Assembly (NCBI GenBank): GCA_030040695.1
Contig: JASHTE010000079.1
Coordinates: forward strand, 1 to 10,565
Direction of reading: 5' to 3'
DNA length: 10,565 nt
From: Vulcanimicrobiota bacterium
GTDB taxonomy: Bacteria > Vulcanimicrobiota > Vulcanimicrobiia > Vulcanimicrobiales > Vulcanimicrobiaceae
In this document: in pieces, positions 1-4,111 of the stretch
Numbering within the stretch: the stretch's first letter is position 1
Layout: the number at the start of each line of letters is the position of its first letter
Program-made: the position numbers and the translations under genes
The notes under the pieces: model-generated
Told to the model about the DNA's origin: nothing
What the model saw: the letters and a program-made list of their open reading frames with translations, nothing else
Databases searched by the model: none

Positions 1-1
1 G

Positions 2-262
2 CTGCGCGGCGATATCTCGCTCGTCGGCCCGCGTCCGGCGTTGCCGAGCGAGGTTGCCAACTACGAGCCGTACGCGCGCCGGCGTCTGCTCGTGCCGCAG
101 GGCGTCACGTGCCTGTGGCAAATCGGCGGCCGCAGCAAGCTCAACTTCCGCGAGTGGATGGCGCTCGACAATCGCTATGTCGACGAGTGGACGCCGCTGC
201 TCGATCTCGCGATTATCATGAAGACGATTCCCGCCGTGCTGCGGAAGGACGGTGCGCGTTAA
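2..262 (+). CDS. Bacterial sugar transferase (undecaprenyl-phosphate sugar-1-phosphate transferase family), C-terminal part
   Basis: The gene is cut by the window start; 86 residues and the stop codon are visible. It opens with the family hallmark GDISLVGPRPALPSE (usual form GDMSLVGPRP). This is followed by a match to the family's C-terminal pattern: VPQGVTCLWQIGGRS, then LDNRYVDEW, then LDLAIIMKTIPAVL. Enzymes of this family (WcaJ, WbaP, PglC types) are membrane-attached on the cytoplasmic face. They transfer a sugar-1-phosphate from a nucleotide sugar to undecaprenyl phosphate, the first step of exopolysaccharide, capsule or O-antigen synthesis. The sugar used cannot be read from this fragment. 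The usual PG(I/L)TG is QGVTC here, a small variation. The end overlaps the next gene, a flippase, by 11 bp, which supports co-transcription and a joint role in lipid-linked glycan assembly. Family assignment is secure; substrate is unknown. Confidence 0.93.
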   Translation: MRGDISLVGPRPALPSEVANYEPYARRRLLVPQGVTCLWQIGGRSKLNFREWMALDNRYVDEWTPLLDLAIIMKTIPAVLRKDGAR

Positions 263-1838
263 GCGTTCGATCGCGGGCTCGACGCTCTTCGTCATGGGCG
301 CGACGCTCGGCTCGACGATCCTGGGATTCCTTCGCGAGGTTGTAAGCGCCCGGTTCTACGGGACCGAGTGGCAGATGGACACGTATCTTGCCGCCGCCGT
401 GATCCCGACGATCCTCTTCGGTGTCTTCAACGGTGCGCTGACGAGCGCGCTCGTCCCGACGTTCTCCGAGTACCTCGCGCGCGGCGAGGAGAAGGAGGCG
501 TGGCGACTCGGCAGCACGGTCGTCAACCTGCTCGCGATCGTCCTCGCGATCTGTGCGGTCGTCGGCTACTTTGCCGCTCCGCTCTACGTGCCGCTGATCG
601 CCCACGGATTCCCGAAGCCGCAGATGGGCGTCGCGATTCACATGACCCGCTGGCTCATCCCGAGCATCATCGCCGTCGCCCTCTCGGGCGTTCTCGCGGG
701 AATCCTCAACTCGTACCACCGCTTCCGCTCCACGTCGGTCGTCGGAATCGCCCTCAACGTGGTGACGATCGGCTGCGTCTTCTTGCTGAACCGGAGGATC
801 GGCATCTTCGCGCTCGTCGCGGGGACGGCGCTCGGGCTGGTTGCCCAAATGCTCGTCCAGCTCCCCGCCTTTCTCTCACTGGGGGGATACCGGTTCTTGC
901 TGGACCTTCGCCATCCGGGGTTGAAGAAGATGGGGGGGCTGCTCGGTGCAATTACCTTGGGTTCTCTGGCCGGGCAGCTCTCACTGTTCTTCGATCGCTA
1001 CTTCGCGTCGACGCTTCCCCCGGGCTACATCGCGGGAATGAGCTATGCGACGAAGGTCGTGAACTTTCCGCAGCAGATCTTCGCGGTCGCGATCGCCACC
1101 GTCATCTTCCCGTTGCTCGCGATGCAGTTCGCGCAGGAGAATCGCGAAGGCGTCGCGCGCAGCGCGCTCACGGGGTTGCGTCTCGTGAACTTCATCGCGA
1201 TTCCGTCCCTCTGCGCGCTCATCGTCCTCGCGCATCCCATCATCGCAACGCTCTTCGAGCGCGGCTCCTTTGGGCCGAGCTCCGTCAATCTCTGCGCGGG
1301 ATTGATGCCGTACGCCGCGTTCGGCTTGGTCGCGTTAGCGGCAAACGTCGTGCTGACGCGGTGTCTCGTGGCGTGCCGGCAGATACGCTGGCAAGTTGCC
1401 GCCTCGATCATGACCGTCGTGCTCAACGTCGCGCTCTCGATCACGTGGCTGCCGACGCTCGGCGCGCGTGGCCTCCTGCTCGCGAACTCGGTGAGTCAGA
1501 GCGTGCAGACGATCATGCTGCTCATTCTCGTCGCGCGATTCGTTGCCGAGATCGACTGGGGTGCGCTGCTCGGCTCAGCTGCGAAGATCGCGGTATGCGC
1601 TGCGGTCATGGTCGTCGTGCTCAACTGGATCGCCTCGCTCGGTGCGGCGCCGGAGCCTTCGTTCGTCTCGCGCGCATGGTTCCTCTTCGGTCAAGTTGCG
1701 ATCGGCGCTCTCGTCTTCGTCGCGGTCGCGCGCATGCTCGACGTCGAGGAGCTCTCGATGGCGTGGAGAGCGATCATGGCGAAGTTCGAGCGCAACATCA
1801 TCGCACCGCCCGAAAACCGCGACGTCCCCATTTCGTAA
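252..1838 (+). CDS. MurJ/MviN-family (MVF) lipid-linked oligosaccharide flippase
   Basis: The protein has 528 residues, close to the roughly 510 of E. coli MurJ, and is hydrophobic along most of its length, with about 14 likely membrane helices. Alignment by eye to E. coli MurJ holds along the length: GFLREVVSARFYG (25-37) matches GFARDAIVARIFG; SYATKVVNFP (264-273) matches YYADRLMEFP; the following FPLLAMQFA and FERGSF segments also match. R28 and D43 correspond to E. coli R24 and D39. Other charged residues important in E. coli MurJ appear replaced: R18 by T22, R52 by F56, D269 by T267, R270 by K268 and E273 by N271. With the sugar transferase directly upstream, I infer export of a polysaccharide precursor rather than, or besides, lipid II, so no murJ symbol is given. 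The start is GTG at 252, inside the preceding gene; GGAAGGA at 243-249 can act as ribosome binding site, though it lies close to the start. Confidence 0.9.
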   Translation: MRVKRSIAGSTLFVMGATLGSTILGFLREVVSARFYGTEWQMDTYLAAAVIPTILFGVFNGALTSALVPTFSEYLARGEEKEAWRLGSTVVNLLAIVLAICAVVGYFAAPLYVPLIAHGFPKPQMGVAIHMTRWLIPSIIAVALSGVLAGILNSYHRFRSTSVVGIALNVVTIGCVFLLNRRIGIFALVAGTALGLVAQMLVQLPAFLSLGGYRFLLDLRHPGLKKMGGLLGAITLGSLAGQLSLFFDRYFASTLPPGYIAGMSYATKVVNFPQQIFAVAIATVIFPLLAMQFAQENREGVARSALTGLRLVNFIAIPSLCALIVLAHPIIATLFERGSFGPSSVNLCAGLMPYAAFGLVALAANVVLTRCLVACRQIRWQVAASIMTVVLNVALSITWLPTLGARGLLLANSVSQSVQTIMLLILVARFVAEIDWGALLGSAAKIAVCAAVMVVVLNWIASLGAAPEPSFVSRAWFLFGQVAIGALVFVAVARMLDVEELSMAWRAIMAKFERNIIAPPENRDVPIS

Positions 1839-1842
1839 ACGT

Positions 1843-1975
1843 TGTCACGATGAGCGGAAGCTTGTCATAGTGAGCGGAGCGCGAGCATAGCGAGCGCGGA
1901 GTCGAACTACCGACGCAGAGCGTTGCGGCGGTCCTTCGACTTCGCTCACTACGTTCGCTTCGCTCAGGATGACAA
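1843..1975. repeat. Inverted pair of REP-like elements between convergent genes
   Basis: The left arm (about 1862-1906) begins TTGTCATAGTGAGCGGAGCG and ends GAGTCGAA. The right arm (about 1935-1975) is its imperfect reverse complement; read on the minus strand it begins TTGTCATCCTGAGCGAAGCG and ends GAAGTCGAA. The left arm is about 4 bases longer. A truncated extra head (TTGTCACGATGAGCGGAAGC) lies at 1844-1863, just before the left arm. The two arms flank a spacer of about 28 bases, so the transcript could form a long imperfect hairpin. This family of TTGTCATnnTGAGCGAAGCG elements is widespread in intergenic DNA of many bacteria. Its position just after the flippase stop and before a convergent gene is typical, and it may help end or stabilise transcripts (inference). 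Confidence 0.8.
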
Positions 1976-2192
1976 AGCATAGGTGCTTCGCTCACCATGA
2001 CAAAGCATAGGCGCTTCGCTCACCATGACAAAGCATAAGCGCTTCGCTCACCATGACAAAGCATAGGCGCTTAGCTCACCATGACAAAGCATAGGCGCTT
2101 CGCTCACCATGACAAAGCATCGGCGCTTCGCTCACCATGACAAAGCATAGGCGCTTCGCTCACCATGACAGAGCATAGGCGCTTTGCTCAGG
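1969..2192. repeat. Tandem array of eight 28-bp units
   Basis: Eight head-to-tail units start at 1969, 1997, 2025, 2053, 2081, 2109, 2137 and 2165, each exactly 28 bases with no spacer. Each unit consists of ATGACAAAGCATAG followed by GCGCTTCGCTCACC, with only zero to about four differences per unit (for example TAAG for TAGG in unit 3, TTAGCTC in unit 4, ATCGG in unit 6, GACAGAGC and CAGG in unit 8). A decayed ninth piece follows at 2193-2210. On the minus strand a unit contains TTGTCATGGTGAGCGAAGCG, the head of the adjacent REP-like elements, so the array probably grew by duplication from the head of the right inverted arm, which overlaps the first unit. Twenty-eight is not a multiple of three, and no ORF with a recognisable product runs through the array. 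Confidence 0.92.
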
Positions 2193-2219
2193 ATGGCAAC
2201 GCTTCGCTCGTTACCAAAA

Positions 2220-2243
2220 CGAAGGCTGCGCGGCAGCGCGGCC
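2220..2243 (-). terminator. Probable intrinsic terminator of the minus-strand operon
   Basis: Read on the minus strand, four bases after the TAA stop of the 154-aa gene, GGCCGCGC pairs with GCGCAGCC across the four-base loop TGCC (2224-2243). There is one C-A mismatch in the 8-bp stem. A T-rich run, TTCGTTTTGG, follows at about 2214-2223. Stem, loop, tail and position fit a Rho-independent terminator, although the tail is interrupted by C and G. On the plus strand the same hairpin would have a G-U pair but no T-run, so it should work mainly for the minus-strand operon. Confidence 0.5.
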
Positions 2244-2247
2244 GACC

Positions 2248-2712
2248 TTAGTACGTTCTGACGTTCGCGAGGCCGGCTTTTTGCAGCGCTTGCACCGTTG
2301 CGTCGCACGCGGTGCCGTCGCACGTGCAGACGACGACGCAGCGGCCGTCGTCGATGGCCTCGTTGAAGTACTCTTCATCGCCGGACGGTATGTCGATGCC
2401 GTGAAGGTAATCCACGACGTCGGGATGGTCGAAGACGCTGAAGTCGCCGCCGTCACTCTGCATCCCGGGAACCGAGGTGCCGCCGAAATCGGCGAGGACG
2501 CCGGTGCCGCGCATGATGTCCTCATCGAGGCTCTCATTCGCCATCTCGGCGACGTGGACGAAGCTGATCGACGACTCCTCATGCGCCTTGGTGGGGTCTT
2601 CCGCGGTGAGCACCCGGAGCTGCGCGCGGTCGATGCCGCTCGCCGAGATCGTACGCTCTATCTGCGAGGGGTCGCACGTTCCAAGGACGCCGATGACGAT
2701 ACGGTTTGCCAT
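2248..2712 (-). CDS. Hypothetical protein, 154 aa, possible ferredoxin-like/YflT-type fold
   Basis: I do not recognise this gene with confidence. The protein is soluble and strongly acidic, with no signal peptide or membrane segment. It starts MANRIVIGVLGT, a beta-strand-like opening. The middle carries GTGVLADFGGTSVPGM (69-84) and the end reads EAIDDGRCVVVCTCDGTACD (118-137) followed by a short helix and final strand. The pattern of N-terminal strand, variable glycine-rich middle, and acidic helix plus valine-rich strand plus helix near the end loosely recalls the general-stress YflT-type domain, but this is weak. Cysteines stand at 13, 125, 129, 131 and 136. Four fall within 12 residues, so metal or redox binding is possible but unproven. 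The start is ATG at 2710-2712, only 5 bp after the aminotransferase stop, so the two genes are almost certainly co-transcribed. No strong Shine-Dalgarno precedes it (GAAGAAG lies about 10 bases upstream). Confidence 0.75.
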   Translation of the reverse strand: MANRIVIGVLGTCDPSQIERTISASGIDRAQLRVLTAEDPTKAHEESSISFVHVAEMANESLDEDIMRGTGVLADFGGTSVPGMQSDGGDFSVFDHPDVVDYLHGIDIPSGDEEYFNEAIDDGRCVVVCTCDGTACDATVQALQKAGLANVRTY

Positions 2713-2717
2713 GGGCC

Positions 2718-3917
2718 CTACGCTTCTTCGATGGCTCTGCAGAGCCTCTCGATGCCGATGCGAATTCTCTCATCAGGCGAGTTGGAGAAGTTCAGCCTCA
2801 TGCCGTCGTGCACGTCCCGCGCGGGGTAGAAGCTCTCGCCCGGAACAAAGACGACACGCTCTTGCGCGCTAACCTTGAGCAGCTCGGCGGTGTCGGCTCC
2901 CGCCGCGCGCACCCAGAGAAACATGCCTCCTTGTGGACGGTTGAAGGAGACCGACCGCGGCGCGTGCTCGCTCAACGCCTCGCACATCACATCGCGGCGG
3001 TGGCGGTAGGTGGCGACGATCTCGTGCACGTGCTCCTCGAAGGCGTTGCTCCTCACGTACTCATGGAAGACGTACTGCGTGATCGTGCCGCTGTGAAGAT
3101 CGGAGCCCTGCTTTGCGAGCACGATCTTCTCGCGCACGTCCGCGTTCGGAATGACGAGCCACGCGACACGCATTCCCGGCGCAACGATCTTGCTTCCGGT
3201 GCCGAGATAGATGATCGTTCCCGACGTTTCAAGCGCCGAGAGCGGCGGAAGGTCCTCTCCCTCGAAGCGCAGCTCGCAGTAGGGGTCGTCCTCGATGATC
3301 GGTAGATCGTAGCGTTCGCAGATGCGCACGACCTGTTCGCGCCGATCGCGTACGAGCGTTCGTCCCGTCGGATTCTGAAAGTTGGGAACGAGGTAGAGAA
3401 ACTTCGGAAACGGATCGGCGCGGTCGAGTACGCGCTCGAGCGATTCGGGAATGAGGCCGTTCTCGTCGGTTTCGACCGTGAGGTAACGTGCTTCGTAGGC
3501 ATCGAAGGCTTGAATCGCTCCGAGGTACGACGGGCTCTCGAGAACCACGTGATCGCCCGGATCGATGAAGATCTTGCCGAGCAGATCGAGCCCCTGCTGC
3601 GACCCATTAACGATTAAGACGTCCTCAGCCGGAATCAGTCGGGCAAAACGCGGCGCAAGGCGATGCGCGACCCAGGCTCGCATCTGCGGGATGCCCTCGG
3701 TAACGCTGTACTGTAAGGCAGCGGTGCCGTACTCTTCCATGACGCGCTTCGTCGCCTGCGCGATCTCGGTCGTGGGGAAGAGCTCGGGCGCCGGCAGTCC
3801 GCCTCCGAAAGAGATGACGTCGGGCTGCTGGGTGACCTTCAACATTTCGCGGATGGTCGAGGCTCGCAAGCGAGCGGTGCGTCGCGCAAAGCGCGCAGAC
3901 GAAGCTGCAGTCCTCAT
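2718..3917 (-). CDS. PLP-dependent class I/II aminotransferase, LysN/2-aminoadipate transaminase-like
   Basis: This is a fold-type I aminotransferase that transfers an amino group between an amino acid and a 2-oxo acid in the cytoplasm. Numbering is from the upstream ATG at 3929. VISFGGGLPAPELFP (38-52) is the N-terminal substrate-side motif of the LysN/Aro8-like group. GSQQG (109-113) binds PLP phosphate, NFQNPTG (183-189) and DDPY (214-217) hold the ring, and the Schiff-base lysine is K247 in GTGSKIVAPGMRVAW. R378 in MRLNFS is the likely carboxylate-binding arginine. All key residues are present. I prefer ATG at 3915-3917 (residue 5 of the longer form; 399 aa), because GGAGGG lies 4 bases upstream of it while the ATG at 3927-3929 has no good ribosome binding site. 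The 154-aa gene follows 5 bp downstream. The exact substrate (2-aminoadipate, branched-chain or aromatic amino acids) cannot be read from sequence. Its place inside a glycan locus may be accidental; it is not of the DegT/sugar-aminotransferase type. Confidence 0.93.
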   Translation of the reverse strand: MRTAASSARFARRTARLRASTIREMLKVTQQPDVISFGGGLPAPELFPTTEIAQATKRVMEEYGTAALQYSVTEGIPQMRAWVAHRLAPRFARLIPAEDVLIVNGSQQGLDLLGKIFIDPGDHVVLESPSYLGAIQAFDAYEARYLTVETDENGLIPESLERVLDRADPFPKFLYLVPNFQNPTGRTLVRDRREQVVRICERYDLPIIEDDPYCELRFEGEDLPPLSALETSGTIIYLGTGSKIVAPGMRVAWLVIPNADVREKIVLAKQGSDLHSGTITQYVFHEYVRSNAFEEHVHEIVATYRHRRDVMCEALSEHAPRSVSFNRPQGGMFLWVRAAGADTAELLKVSAQERVVFVPGESFYPARDVHDGMRLNFSNSPDERIRIGIERLCRAIEEA

Positions 3918-3971
3918 AGAGCCCTCCATTCGGGGCCCGAGCAGGCTTTAACTTTTTTGGTGCCAGTCCGC

Positions 3972-4000
3972 TTGCACTGAGATTCTTTACGACATTTTAT
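3972..4000 (+). promoter_or_regulatory. Possible sigma-70-like promoter for the second glycan operon
   Basis: The region 3918-4111 between two divergent genes is clearly AT-richer than its surroundings (for example around 3949-4005) and must hold promoters for both sides. The best plus-strand candidate is TTGCAC at 3972-3977 and TTTTAT at 3995-4000, 17 bases apart. Both boxes match the consensus only partly. It would give a leader of about 105 bases before the TTG start at 4112. No operator or riboswitch was recognised. I found no convincing promoter for the aminotransferase on the opposite strand. Confidence 0.25.
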
Positions 4001-4101
4001 CCATTGCGTTGGGGAATTAGCGTGTATCGGGGTAAGATTTTGCCCGAGAACTCGGTACGTAGCGGCAGCAGCGAGCTACATGCGATTCTGCTTCAACGTT
4101 C

Positions 4102-4106
4102 GGAGG
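4102..4106 (+). promoter_or_regulatory. Shine-Dalgarno site fixing the TTG start of the fusion gene
   Basis: GGAGG at 4102-4106 is followed by five bases (CGTTA) and an in-frame TTG at 4112-4114. This is the best ribosome binding site near the 5' end of this reading frame. It decides between this start and the farther in-frame TTG at 4004, which has no such site and would add 36 residues without recognisable homology. Confidence 0.7.
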
Positions 4107-4111
4107 CGTTA

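Noticed and set aside
368..1870. 500-aa plus-strand frame across the flippase gene
   Set aside because: It is an arginine-rich shadow frame of the MurJ-like gene with no recognisable motif, a usual effect of high GC.
1798..1998. Minus-strand ORF giving CHPERSERSERSR-type peptide
   Set aside because: It is a translation of the REP-like repeats, a known kind of spurious annotation; it has no ribosome site and overlaps the flippase end.
1969..2192. CRISPR array with 28-bp repeats
   Set aside because: The 28-bp units are directly contiguous with no spacers, and there are no cas genes in the window.
2281..2829. Plus-strand 182-aa frame opposite the 154-aa gene
   Set aside because: It mirrors the minus-strand coding sequence, spans the junction of two real minus-strand genes, and has no ribosome site.
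3930..4111. Riboswitch or small RNA in the divergent intergenic region
   Set aside because: The region is AT-rich, but I see no conserved riboswitch core, strong hairpin or T-run; only a weak promoter-like pair.
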